Source: a bacterium (GTDB taxonomy: Bacteria > UBA9089 > UBA9088). Taken from it: DNA of 5,674 nucleotides. Numbering within the stretch: position 1 is the stretch's first letter; every line of letters begins with the position of its first letter. Below are positions 1 to 5,625 of the stretch, in pieces. Location of the stretch: contig DNCM01000069.1 in NCBI GenBank assembly GCA_003498085.1, forward strand, positions 1 to 5,674. Reading direction: 5' to 3'. The notes under the pieces were generated by a model. It saw nothing but the letters and a program-made list of their open reading frames with translations, ran no database searches and was not told where the DNA came from. Both the position numbers and the translations under genes were made by a program.

Positions 1-1
1 G

Positions 2-433
2 ATTATCTGGCCAAATTACAAACTACTTAATATTATCGAAGAAAGTGGTGCAACGGTTATAGCCGATGAATTATGCTCGGGTACAAGGATGTTATATGAC
101 CCAGTGGAAGTGGATGAATGGACAGAAAAGGCTATGATTACAGGGATTGCTTATAGATATCTACTCCCTTCTACCTGCCCTTGTTTTACCGAATCAAACG
201 ATAGGATGGATAGAATTTTGGATTTACTTAATGAATTTAATGTAGAAGGTGTTATTTACCATTCTTTAAGGCTATGCCAGCTTTATGATATAGAATTCTA
301 CAGAGTTAAACAAGTCTTAAAAGATAAAGATATACCCTTGCTTAATATTCATACTGATTATAGCCTGGAGGATACTGAGCAGATTAAAACCCGCATAGAG
401 GCATTTTTGGAGATGATTAGAGCAAAAAGATGA
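2..433 (+). CDS. 2-hydroxyacyl-CoA dehydratase D-component / YjiM-like double-cubane-type iron-sulfur protein, 3' part only
   Basis: The reading frame is open from the window edge to TGA at 431-433, so only the C-terminal 143 residues are seen; the ATG at 89 is internal, because family-like sequence (PNYKLLNIIEESGA) precedes it. Recognisable parts, numbered from the first visible codon, are ADELCSGTR (Cys25), a CPC motif (Cys59, Cys61) in a CPCFTES context, GVIYHSLRLCQLYDIE (Cys92) and the family-typical ending TRIEAFLEMI. Proteins of the HgdB/BcrB/FldC superfamily bind Fe-S clusters through such cysteines and receive electrons from an ATP-driven activase. The CxCFT pattern and PNYK...CSGTR spacing resemble, from memory, the single-subunit YjiM group that includes the double-cubane cluster protein of Carboxydothermus, more than classical two-subunit dehydratases; this is inference. 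The activase gene overlaps the end by 4 nt. The substrate cannot be deduced. Confidence 0.88.
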   Translation: MIWPNYKLLNIIEESGATVIADELCSGTRMLYDPVEVDEWTEKAMITGIAYRYLLPSTCPCFTESNDRMDRILDLLNEFNVEGVIYHSLRLCQLYDIEFYRVKQVLKDKDIPLLNIHTDYSLEDTEQIKTRIEAFLEMIRAKR

Positions 434-1227
434 TTACTGCAGGGATTGATATCGGCTCAATCGCTACAAAAGTTGTAGTTTTTGACATAGAAAAGGAGAA
501 GATAATATCCAGGGTAGTGGGTTCAACTGGTAGCCAGCCTAGGGCAGTTGCCGAGGGGTTATTAGAAGAAGCCTTAACTCAGGCTGGGGTATCAAGGAAA
601 AAAGTAGAGCATATCATTTCCACAGGTTATGGTCGTAGGGCTATTGAATTTCCAACTAAAACGATAACTGAGATATCCTGTTGTGCGAAGGGCGTGGGTT
701 GGTATCTTGATCAAAATCAATTAGATGGTACCATTACAGTCATTGATTTGGGTGGACAGGATACGAAAGTAATCCTTCTTGATGAAAACAAAGATGTTAC
801 TGATTTTGTGATGAACGATAAATGCGCTGCCGGAACTGGGAGATTCCTCGAGGTTATGGCAAATGTCTTAGAGGTAGACCTGGATAGTCTAGGACATTTA
901 TCATTAAAATCTAAAAACCTTCTTTCGATAAATTCGACCTGCACTGTATTTGCAGAAAGCGAAGTCATCTCCTTAATCGCCCAAGGGAAGAATAAAGAAG
1001 ACATCATCGCAGGGATTTGCTTATCGATTACAGAAAGAATTGTAAGCATGGTAAGGCAGGTAGGTGAGAAAGGAGATATCTTCTTTTGCGGTGGGGGAGC
1101 AAAAAATGAAGGAATAAAAAAAGCCTTGAAAGCCAAATTAGGATTAAATGTATATGTCCCCGATGAACCTCAATTTGTCGTTGCCTTAGGTGCAGCCTTG
1201 TTTGCTAAATCCTCTTCTTCATTTTAA
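430..1227 (+). CDS. ATP-dependent activase of 2-hydroxyacyl-CoA dehydratase family (HgdC/YjiL-like, BadF/BcrA ATPase)
   Basis: This 265-residue protein has the full length and motifs of the homodimeric ASKHA-fold activases ('archerases'), which couple hydrolysis of two ATP to transfer of one low-potential electron onto the partner Fe-S protein. Visible motifs are the phosphate-1 loop GIDIGSIATK (residues 5-14), STGYGRR (64-70), the second phosphate loop IDLGGQDTK (105-113), NDKCAAGTGRF (129-139), STCTVFAESEV (169-179) and the adenosine-region CGGGAKNEG (220-228). Cys132 and Cys171 correspond to the two cysteines per subunit that hold the single [4Fe-4S] cluster bridging the dimer in HgdC. The ATG overlaps the upstream stop codon (ATGA), so translation is probably coupled; a weak GGAG lies far upstream. 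The protein is cytoplasmic. The immediately upstream dehydratase-like protein is the obvious electron acceptor. Confidence 0.95.
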   Translation: MITAGIDIGSIATKVVVFDIEKEKIISRVVGSTGSQPRAVAEGLLEEALTQAGVSRKKVEHIISTGYGRRAIEFPTKTITEISCCAKGVGWYLDQNQLDGTITVIDLGGQDTKVILLDENKDVTDFVMNDKCAAGTGRFLEVMANVLEVDLDSLGHLSLKSKNLLSINSTCTVFAESEVISLIAQGKNKEDIIAGICLSITERIVSMVRQVGEKGDIFFCGGGAKNEGIKKALKAKLGLNVYVPDEPQFVVALGAALFAKSSSSF

Positions 1228-1244
1228 GGAATAAATTAAGTGAA

Positions 1245-1910
1245 ATGAAAAATATCAAATGGTTGTTTCTAGGCTTGGTTTTACTTGGCATAGGAATAAT
1301 CTGGGTAGGAAGCCTTCGTTTTATTTTTTCAAAAGGAAAAACGCTTGAGGAAATAGTATTGGTGAAAGAGGGTTTATATAAAATTGGAGATATCATTGTA
1401 GATATAGAAAAAAGAGAAGTCCGATTTAATGCTTATGTATCCAAAAATGAAGGTTGGGTACAGCATTTGATTTATCTTCACGGTTATAAATGGCTAAAAG
1501 AAAAGTCCGCGATTGTATCTTGTGCAAGACTCATTGATTTACAGAGAGCAATTGCAATTTTAAACCGATGGGTTTGGGATGAGTTATGGCAGAGGAAAGG
1601 GATTAGCAAAGAGTTGGTTAGAATTTTAGTAAAATGGGATGAAAAAGAGGTGTTTGATCAAGAGTTAGTTTTGGCGCAAGATAAATTGGAAATATGGGAT
1701 CTTGTTTTCTTAGGTTCACCTTATTTTGACCTTCTTGTCTTAGGGAGTACACTGGGTATTGACTGCCGAAAGTGTCCTCTTTTCCCATTAGAAAAAAAAG
1801 CATTAGAGGAAATGTTTATCAGAGAATCGGGGAAATCGGGTTATAAGGTTAATACTGAACTTTTTCCTCCCCAAGGAAAAGAGGTAGAGGTAATAATTAA
1901 ATTTAAATAA
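1245..1910 (+). CDS. membrane-anchored YdjY-like protein with CxxC motif (tentative)
   Basis: The protein has 221 residues. Residues 5-23 form one hydrophobic segment after a short basic start (MKNIK), so it is probably an N-terminally anchored protein with the rest outside the cytoplasm. The body resembles the YdjY domain as remembered: VDIEKREVRFNAYVSKNEG (52-70), a central helix-like stretch at about 95-108 (IDLQRAIAILN), then VRILVKWDE (125-133) and WDLVFLGSPYF (151-161). The similarity is of pattern, not of a sharp motif. Cysteines are Cys93 and the pair Cys174/Cys177 (DCRKC), a CxxC that could be a redox disulfide or bind a metal or cluster. The start ATG follows the activase stop by 17 nt, with AAGGA at 1226-1230 at rather long spacing. 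The end overlaps the downstream CcdA-like gene by one base, which suggests a functional link. The reaction is unknown. Confidence 0.6.
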   Translation: MKNIKWLFLGLVLLGIGIIWVGSLRFIFSKGKTLEEIVLVKEGLYKIGDIIVDIEKREVRFNAYVSKNEGWVQHLIYLHGYKWLKEKSAIVSCARLIDLQRAIAILNRWVWDELWQRKGISKELVRILVKWDEKEVFDQELVLAQDKLEIWDLVFLGSPYFDLLVLGSTLGIDCRKCPLFPLEKKALEEMFIRESGKSGYKVNTELFPPQGKEVEVIIKFK

Positions 1911-2560
1911 TGACTACATTTTTTGAGTTATTCATAGTTGGCATCACGGTATCTTTTGGACCATGCATGGCTTTTTGCTCGCCTTTGATCTTACCTTACA
2001 TTGCTGGTACACGCAAAAACTGGAAGGAAGGTTTAAGCACAATACTGATCTTTTCTTTTACCCGCTTATTCATTTATGTCTTTTTAGGTCTTTTGAGTGG
2101 TATTTTAGGCAGGTTCCTCATCGCTTGGCTTAATCAATATAGCACTTTTCTTTTTTTAGCTGGAGGTCTCTTTATCTGTCTGGTAGGTCTTTTGATTGTC
2201 TTTGGTCAGGATTATAAGAGCGGGTTATGTTCGTTTCTAAAAAGCCAATTTATAGACAGCAGACTAAGGGGTCCGATAATATTAGCTTTTGCAGTGAGCC
2301 TTCTGCCGTGTTTACCGATAATAGGAATGTTAGCATACATTGCCCTAAAGGCACAAAATCTATGGCAAGGAGCAATTTTTGGTCTTGCTTTTGGTTTGGG
2401 GAAATTTCTTTCCCCCTTGATACCTTTAGGGATATTGGCAAGTTTTGTCCCTTCTATGTTAATAAAAAATATGCGCATATATAATTTTTTTAATCGGCTC
2501 TGTGGCGTTATCCTCTCTATGTTGGGCATGGGATTGATTATTTCTTGCTTAATGAAGTAA
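1910..2560 (+). CDS. CcdA/DsbD-type transmembrane thiol-disulfide electron transporter
   Basis: The 216 residues are almost wholly hydrophobic, with about six membrane segments (roughly 4-30, 43-66, 77-98, 122-147, 152-178, 192-213). Two cysteine motifs in matching places of the two three-helix halves identify the family: SFGPCMAFCSPLILPYIAG (Cys19, Cys23) in the first helix and SLLPCLPIIG (Cys134) in the fourth. In CcdA and DsbD the paired membrane cysteines carry electrons from cytoplasmic thioredoxin to thiol proteins outside the membrane. There is no fused periplasmic or thioredoxin domain, so this is the short CcdA-like form. Its ATG shares its A with the upstream TAA (TAATG), which suggests translational coupling; no close Shine-Dalgarno is seen. 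No cytochrome c assembly genes are in view, so the YdjY-like CxxC protein next door is the best candidate partner. Naming it TauE/SafE-like would be possible, but the GPC/PC motifs favour CcdA. Confidence 0.85.
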   Translation: MTTFFELFIVGITVSFGPCMAFCSPLILPYIAGTRKNWKEGLSTILIFSFTRLFIYVFLGLLSGILGRFLIAWLNQYSTFLFLAGGLFICLVGLLIVFGQDYKSGLCSFLKSQFIDSRLRGPIILAFAVSLLPCLPIIGMLAYIALKAQNLWQGAIFGLAFGLGKFLSPLIPLGILASFVPSMLIKNMRIYNFFNRLCGVILSMLGMGLIISCLMK

Positions 2561-2603
2561 TTCTTTTTCCATACAGTGTATAGATAAATGCAAATTTCTA
2601 TGC

Positions 2604-3761
2604 TTAATTTGAATAGGAAGAAAGAAAAGATATGTATTTAGGGAGTATATTTTGAAAAGAAAAATAAAGTGCCCTATTTTTCCCTTCTTCTTTTAGTATT
2701 TCTCGTTTTTTTTCATCTAACAGCAATGATTTTATAGCCTCTTTTAGGGAGCCTTGGTCTTTTCTTACCAAATATCCAAATCTATCTTCTAGAATCTCTT
2801 TTGCACCTATACAATCTACGGAAACTACAGGTGTTTGACATATCATTGCTTCAACAATAACATTCGGAAAGCCTTCATAATGCGATGTTAAAATAAACAA
2901 GTCACACTTTGCTACATATTTCCATGGATTACTCTGAAAGCCTAAGAAACATATATTCTCTTCTTGTCTTAATTCTTTAATGAGCTTTTCTAATCTTTTA
3001 AACTCTTTTGAATTCTCATTCTTCTTGCCTATTATAAGGAGTTTACACTTTATTCCTTCTTCTATTAATTTAGCAAAGGATGATATGAGTAAAGAATAAT
3101 TCTTTACCCATGTTACCCTACCCGAGGCACATAGAAGATAATAATCTCTTTCTTCCTTAATCCAGGGATGTCCTACATCTTCTTTTGAAGCCTCTTCGAT
3201 TTCTTCTATCGGATAACCACTTTGTATTACTTCTATCCTTTTTATATTGGGGACATTTTCTTCTAATAATTCTTTTAGACCAAAAGAACATACTAATACT
3301 CCATCTACCCTTGGATAACAATAGAAAACGACGAATTTATAGAATAATAAGTGTCTAAATAAATTTATATGTTCCTTAGCAAAATAAGTGGATGTAGGAC
3401 TTCCACGCTCTGCAGCCCAAAGTAGTGTTTTTACACCTGCTATTCTTTTTGCAAAGAAAGCCAAAAATATACTTAATTCTAAGAAAGACAGAATTAAGTT
3501 CGGCCTTTCTCTTTTAATTATGGAGGCTAACTTAAATATGCCTAAAACTAAGATTATTGGAGCAAGTAGTTTATGCAAATTTGGTCTTAGTGCAAATAGG
3601 GTAATATCCTTAGGTAAATATTCCAAAAGAGGACCTTCTTTTTTCCAAACTGCAATCATAGGAGAGAATTTGTCCCTTGGCAATTTTTGAATTAGCCTAA
3701 CCAATATTCGCTCTGCACCCCCTCCTTCAAAAGAACCTATTATAAATAATATTTTCTTCAT
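2604..3761 (-). CDS. GT4-family (GT-B fold) glycosyltransferase
   Basis: This 385-residue retaining glycosyltransferase of the group 1/GT4 type transfers a sugar from a nucleotide-activated donor, usually in O-antigen, capsule or other envelope glycan assembly on the cytoplasmic face of the membrane. The N-terminal acceptor domain opens with MKKILFIIGS and the glycine loop GGGAER (13-18). The C-terminal donor domain has ASGRVTWVKNY (212-222, with Arg215 and Lys220 as expected phosphate contacts), LLIIGK (241-246), ICFLGF (270-275) and the E-x7-E signature SHYEGFPNVIVEA (Glu296, Glu304). Length is normal. Donor and acceptor sugars cannot be read from the sequence. The ATG at 3761 is the first start after an in-frame stop upstream and gives the expected N terminus, but no Shine-Dalgarno precedes it. 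It stands alone after tRNA-Pro and converges with the CcdA-like gene. Confidence 0.93.
   Translation of the reverse strand: MKKILFIIGSFEGGGAERILVRLIQKLPRDKFSPMIAVWKKEGPLLEYLPKDITLFALRPNLHKLLAPIILVLGIFKLASIIKRERPNLILSFLELSIFLAFFAKRIAGVKTLLWAAERGSPTSTYFAKEHINLFRHLLFYKFVVFYCYPRVDGVLVCSFGLKELLEENVPNIKRIEVIQSGYPIEEIEEASKEDVGHPWIKEERDYYLLCASGRVTWVKNYSLLISSFAKLIEEGIKCKLLIIGKKNENSKEFKRLEKLIKELRQEENICFLGFQSNPWKYVAKCDLFILTSHYEGFPNVIVEAMICQTPVVSVDCIGAKEILEDRFGYLVRKDQGSLKEAIKSLLLDEKKREILKEEGKNRALYFSFQNILPKYISFLSSYSN
3471..3499. repeat. 10-bp perfect inverted repeat inside the glycosyltransferase gene
   Basis: ACTTAATTCT at 3471-3480 is mirrored exactly by AGAATTAAGT at 3490-3499, with a 9-nt loop. It lies in the coding sequence for about residues 88-97 of the glycosyltransferase, so the mRNA could form an AT-rich hairpin. 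In such AT-rich DNA one repeat of this length is not improbable by chance, and no function is claimed. Confidence 0.5.
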
Positions 3762-3774
3762 TTGCTGGTTAACT

Positions 3775-3780
3775 ATTTTA
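3775..3780 (-). promoter_or_regulatory. possible -10 element (TAAAAT) for the glycosyltransferase
   Basis: TAAAAT on the minus strand ends 13 nt before the ATG at 3761, a spacing like that of the much better phoU promoter. No acceptable -35 hexamer lies 16-19 nt upstream, so it is weak alone. Read-through from phoU and tRNA-Pro is an equally good source of transcript, since no terminator was seen between them. Confidence 0.25.
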
Positions 3781-3801
3781 TGATAATTCTAAGTATCTCA
3801 C

Positions 3802-3856
3802 ATAAAGATGATTTTTCTTGTTATAACTTCCTCCTTGTATAATGTGACATCTTTAT
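3802..3856. repeat. 9-bp inverted repeat with 37-nt loop between tRNA-Pro and the glycosyltransferase
   Basis: ATAAAGATG (3802-3810) and CATCTTTAT (3848-3856) are perfect reverse complements. The loop holds the 8-bp palindrome GTTATAAC (3820-3827) and, on the minus strand, a consensus AAGGAGG (3836-3830) with no start codon at usable distance. No U-tract follows on either strand, so this is not a standard terminator. The stem is AT-rich and could be chance. It fills most of the otherwise gene-free 3762-3858. Confidence 0.35.
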
Positions 3857-3858
3857 AC

Positions 3859-3934
3859 TCGGGGTGACTGGATTTGAACCAGCGACCTTAGCGTCCCGAA
3901 CGCTACGCGCTAAACCAGTCTGCGCCACACCCCG
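3859..3934 (-). tRNA. tRNA-Pro (anticodon CGG)
   Basis: The 76-nt minus-strand sequence folds as a complete cloverleaf. The acceptor CGGGGTG/CACCCCG has 7 perfect pairs, the D stem is GCGC/GCGC, the anticodon stem is TAGCG/CGCTA around loop TTCGGGA, the variable region is AGGTC, and the T arm is GCTGG-TTCAAAT-CCAGT with one G-U pair. The anticodon CGG reads CCG proline codons, and the C1-G72 pair is typical of bacterial tRNA-Pro. The discriminator is A and the 3' CCA is not encoded (GTA follows), so a CCA-adding enzyme is needed. The 5' end is only 3 nt after the phoU stop codon, so it is probably cut from a phoU-tRNA transcript by RNase P. Confidence 0.97.
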
Positions 3935-3937
3935 ATT

Positions 3938-4600
3938 TTATAGCTTCATTGTTGGATGGCGGACATCTTTTCCTGATACCATATATATAACATTTTCGGC
4001 TATGTTTGTTGCGTGGTCTCCAACCCTTTCTAGATACCTTGCAATAGAGATCAGCTCCATAGCCCTTTTGACATTCTTTTGATCTTCCATCATATATGTT
4101 AACAATTCACGAAATATCTGATCTCTTAAATCATCAACCTCATCATCCCTTTCGCGAACACCTTGCGCCAATTGTCCATCTTTGTTTAACAAAGAAGAAA
4201 TCGCATCTTTTACCATCCCTTGGGATATCTCTGCCATCCTTGGAATATCAATTAGAGGTTTTAGAGGAGGGTTTGCAATAAGAAATTCTGCTCGCTCAGC
4301 AATATTTACCGCCTCATCGCCTATTCTTTCAAGATCATTGTTTATCTTCATACATGATGTAATAAATCTTAGGTCTGTAGCAACTGGCTGTCTTAGGGCA
4401 AGAATCATAAGAACCATTTCATCAATCTCCATCTGGAGGCGGTTGATCTTATTCTCGTTATCATAGACTTTTTTAAGGATGTCTAAATTTCTTTCTTTTA
4501 GCCCTTTGATAGATAGAGAGATTGTTTCTTGGACACTAGATGCCATCGTAGACACCATCTCTTTTAACCTTATAAGTTCCTCATCAAAATGCCTATCCAT
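3938..4600 (-). CDS. phoU: PhoU phosphate-signalling / phosphate transport regulator
   Basis: The 220-residue protein is a full-length PhoU made of two similar three-helix bundles. The opening HFDEELIRLKEMV (4-16) and the two repeat signatures NNDLERIGDEAVNIAE (87-102) and YLERVGDHATNIAENVIY (189-206) are diagnostic; the E-x3-D residues (Glu91/Asp95, Glu191/Asp195) are of the type that bind metal ions in PhoU structures. In bacteria PhoU is a cytoplasmic protein that links the Pst phosphate transporter to the PhoR sensor kinase and restrains the Pho response and phosphate uptake. Here no pst or phoBR gene is adjacent: accB is upstream and tRNA-Pro follows 3 nt after the stop. The ATG at 4600 fits the family N terminus and lies 14 nt from a consensus -10 box, with almost no Shine-Dalgarno. 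Confidence 0.96.
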   Translation of the reverse strand: MDRHFDEELIRLKEMVSTMASSVQETISLSIKGLKERNLDILKKVYDNENKINRLQMEIDEMVLMILALRQPVATDLRFITSCMKINNDLERIGDEAVNIAERAEFLIANPPLKPLIDIPRMAEISQGMVKDAISSLLNKDGQLAQGVRERDDEVDDLRDQIFRELLTYMMEDQKNVKRAMELISIARYLERVGDHATNIAENVIYMVSGKDVRHPTMKL

Positions 4601-4614
4601 TCTTGTAAATTAAC

Positions 4615-4642
4615 ATTATACGTTCAAAAATCTTGTTGTCAA
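4615..4642 (-). promoter_or_regulatory. sigma-70-type promoter of phoU (and probably tRNA-Pro)
   Basis: On the minus strand TTGACA (4642-4637) and TATAAT (4620-4615) are both perfect consensus hexamers, separated by 16 nt. Transcription should begin near 4608, giving a leader of only about 8 nt before the phoU ATG at 4600. The promoter sits in the 75-nt gap between the accB stop and phoU, which separates phoU from the cvpA-accB unit. No Pho-box-like direct repeats were noticed around it. Confidence 0.8.
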
Positions 4643-4675
4643 TAATTTTATTTTGAAACTTCTCGTCTTCTTACA

Positions 4676-5113
4676 TTATTCTACTGGTTCAACAAAAAAT
4701 AGGATGTCTCCTGCCTTTACCATATAACCATCTTTTGGCAAAATCTGGACAGCTTTTCCTTTGATTTCTGCCTTTATCTCATTAAATACCTTCATTGCCT
4801 CAATTAGACAAATTGTTTTTCCTGGCTCAATAAGCCCCCCAACCTCAACATATGGTGGATCTCCCGATCTTTGTGCCCTATAAAACCTTCCAGAGATTGG
4901 AGCTAAGATTTTTTTGTACGGTAGAGTTTCTTCTTCCTCTTTTATTTTGGTTTGATAAACAGATGCTTTCTCCTCTTGTTTTTCTTCTTTCTTTTTTATC
5001 CTTACATAATCATCCCCTTCCTTAATGAATATCTCTGATATACCAAGTTCATCCAAAAGTTCTGCAAACTTCTCTATTTTTTCAGGAATACTTACTTTTC
5101 TTACTTTTTTCAT
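4676..5113 (-). CDS. accB: biotin carboxyl carrier protein of acetyl-CoA carboxylase
   Basis: The 145-residue protein has the standard AccB layout. An N-terminal segment (about 5-41, EKIEKFAELLDELGISE then VRIKKK) is followed by a charged linker rich in Glu and Lys (42-64) and a C-terminal biotinyl domain (about 68-144). The domain contains APISGRFYRA (71-80), the 'thumb' region typical of acetyl-CoA carboxylase BCCP (about 79-91), and the biotinylation site EAMKVFNEI (105-113) with Lys108 as the predicted biotin acceptor. It carries carboxybiotin from biotin carboxylase to carboxyltransferase, making malonyl-CoA for fatty acid synthesis. The start overlaps the cvpA stop (ATGA, 4 nt), so the two are cotranscribed. 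The usual partner accC is not downstream here. A decarboxylase carrier is an alternative, but the N-terminal segment and thumb favour AccB. Confidence 0.95.
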   Translation of the reverse strand: MKKVRKVSIPEKIEKFAELLDELGISEIFIKEGDDYVRIKKKEEKQEEKASVYQTKIKEEEETLPYKKILAPISGRFYRAQRSGDPPYVEVGGLIEPGKTICLIEAMKVFNEIKAEIKGKAVQILPKDGYMVKAGDILFFVEPVE

Positions 5114-5589
5114 CTTTCTACAAAAGAAAAAGGAAAGAGAAAGAGAAGAAAATCGCCAAGTATTTCAACATATGGGAACAAAATAGAATTCTGTGTAAGT
5201 TTATATATTGGAGTAAAAGGAAAGGACTTGATAATGATAGCTATTAAACCCAAAACGATAAGTGCCCTTAAAAGCCCAAATATACCACCAAATATGCGGT
5301 CAAATATGGACAAATGCAAAATTCTCCATATCCTGCAAAGGACAGTTCCAACCAATGAAACGAGAATAACAATAATAAGAAATAAAACAACAAAACTTAT
5401 TATGCTTGCTAATACTTCATTTTGAATCTTACTTCGCACAATAGGCAAAACATCTTGATAACCTCTACTTGCACCAATTATTCCTATAAATATGGAAAGG
5501 ACAGAAAATATTTCTCTTGTTATACCCCTTACAAATCCAACTAAAGTGCTTGTTAAAGTTATAGTAACTATAATAATATCTAGTATCAC
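5110..5589 (-). CDS. cvpA: CvpA-family inner-membrane protein
   Basis: The 159 residues contain four hydrophobic segments (about 2-17, 26-41, 62-86, 101-122) and a hydrophobic C-terminal stretch (about 137-154). The family patterns are DIIIVTITLTSTLVGFVRG (4-22) and SIFDRIFGGIFGLLRALIV (94-112), which match the first-helix Asp/Gly-x-x-x-Gly and the D-R-x-x-G helix of CvpA proteins. E. coli CvpA is needed for colicin V production and purF-operon function; its molecular role remains unclear, and cvpA is widespread. The start is GTG at 5589-5587: an in-frame TAA lies 9 nt upstream and there is no nearby ATG, so this is the only start that keeps the first helix. There is no Shine-Dalgarno. It overlaps accB by 4 nt. 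Confidence 0.88.
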   Translation of the reverse strand: MILDIIIVTITLTSTLVGFVRGITREIFSVLSIFIGIIGASRGYQDVLPIVRSKIQNEVLASIISFVVLFLIIVILVSLVGTVLCRIWRILHLSIFDRIFGGIFGLLRALIVLGLIAIIIKSFPFTPIYKLTQNSILFPYVEILGDFLLFLFPFSFVER

Positions 5590-5595
5590 AAGATA

Positions 5596-5625
5596 ATTTT
5601 ACAGGAGCAAAAACACTATTGTCAA
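5596..5625 (-). promoter_or_regulatory. promoter of the cvpA-accB unit, apparently giving a leaderless mRNA
   Basis: On the minus strand TTGACA (5625-5620) and TAAAAT (5601-5596) are separated by 18 nt. Only six bases (TATCTT) lie between the -10 box and the GTG start codon of cvpA, so transcription should begin at or next to the start codon. The absence of any Shine-Dalgarno fits a leaderless transcript. The rest of the edge (5626-5674) holds no gene that I can support. Confidence 0.7.

Noticed and set aside
717..1136. Minus-strand open frame of 139 codons opposite the activase gene
   Set aside because: It lies wholly antisense to a gene with clear motifs, its translation shows no family pattern, and it has no promoter or neighbour logic.
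2227..2484. Plus-strand open frame inside the CcdA-like gene, with a minus-strand open frame over the same stretch (2212-2529)
   Set aside because: Both are out-of-frame products of the membrane-protein coding sequence, which keeps its cysteine motifs and membrane segments across the whole stretch.
2561..2603. Possible bidirectional terminator between the converging CcdA-like and glycosyltransferase genes
   Set aside because: Only a 4-bp ATAC/GTAT stem near 2571-2581 and a bulged AT-only stem at 2580-2601 can be drawn, with no GC-rich stem and no U-tract.
3838..3843. Plus-strand TATAAT that could be a promoter -10 box
   Set aside because: No matching -35 hexamer lies at 16-18 nt, and transcription would run antisense into tRNA-Pro and phoU.
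3864..4082. Plus-strand open frame reading across the tRNA and the phoU 3' end
   Set aside because: It runs antisense through a perfect tRNA-Pro cloverleaf and PhoU coding sequence. Its start (MTGFEPATLASR) is the familiar artefact of translating the reverse strand of a tRNA.
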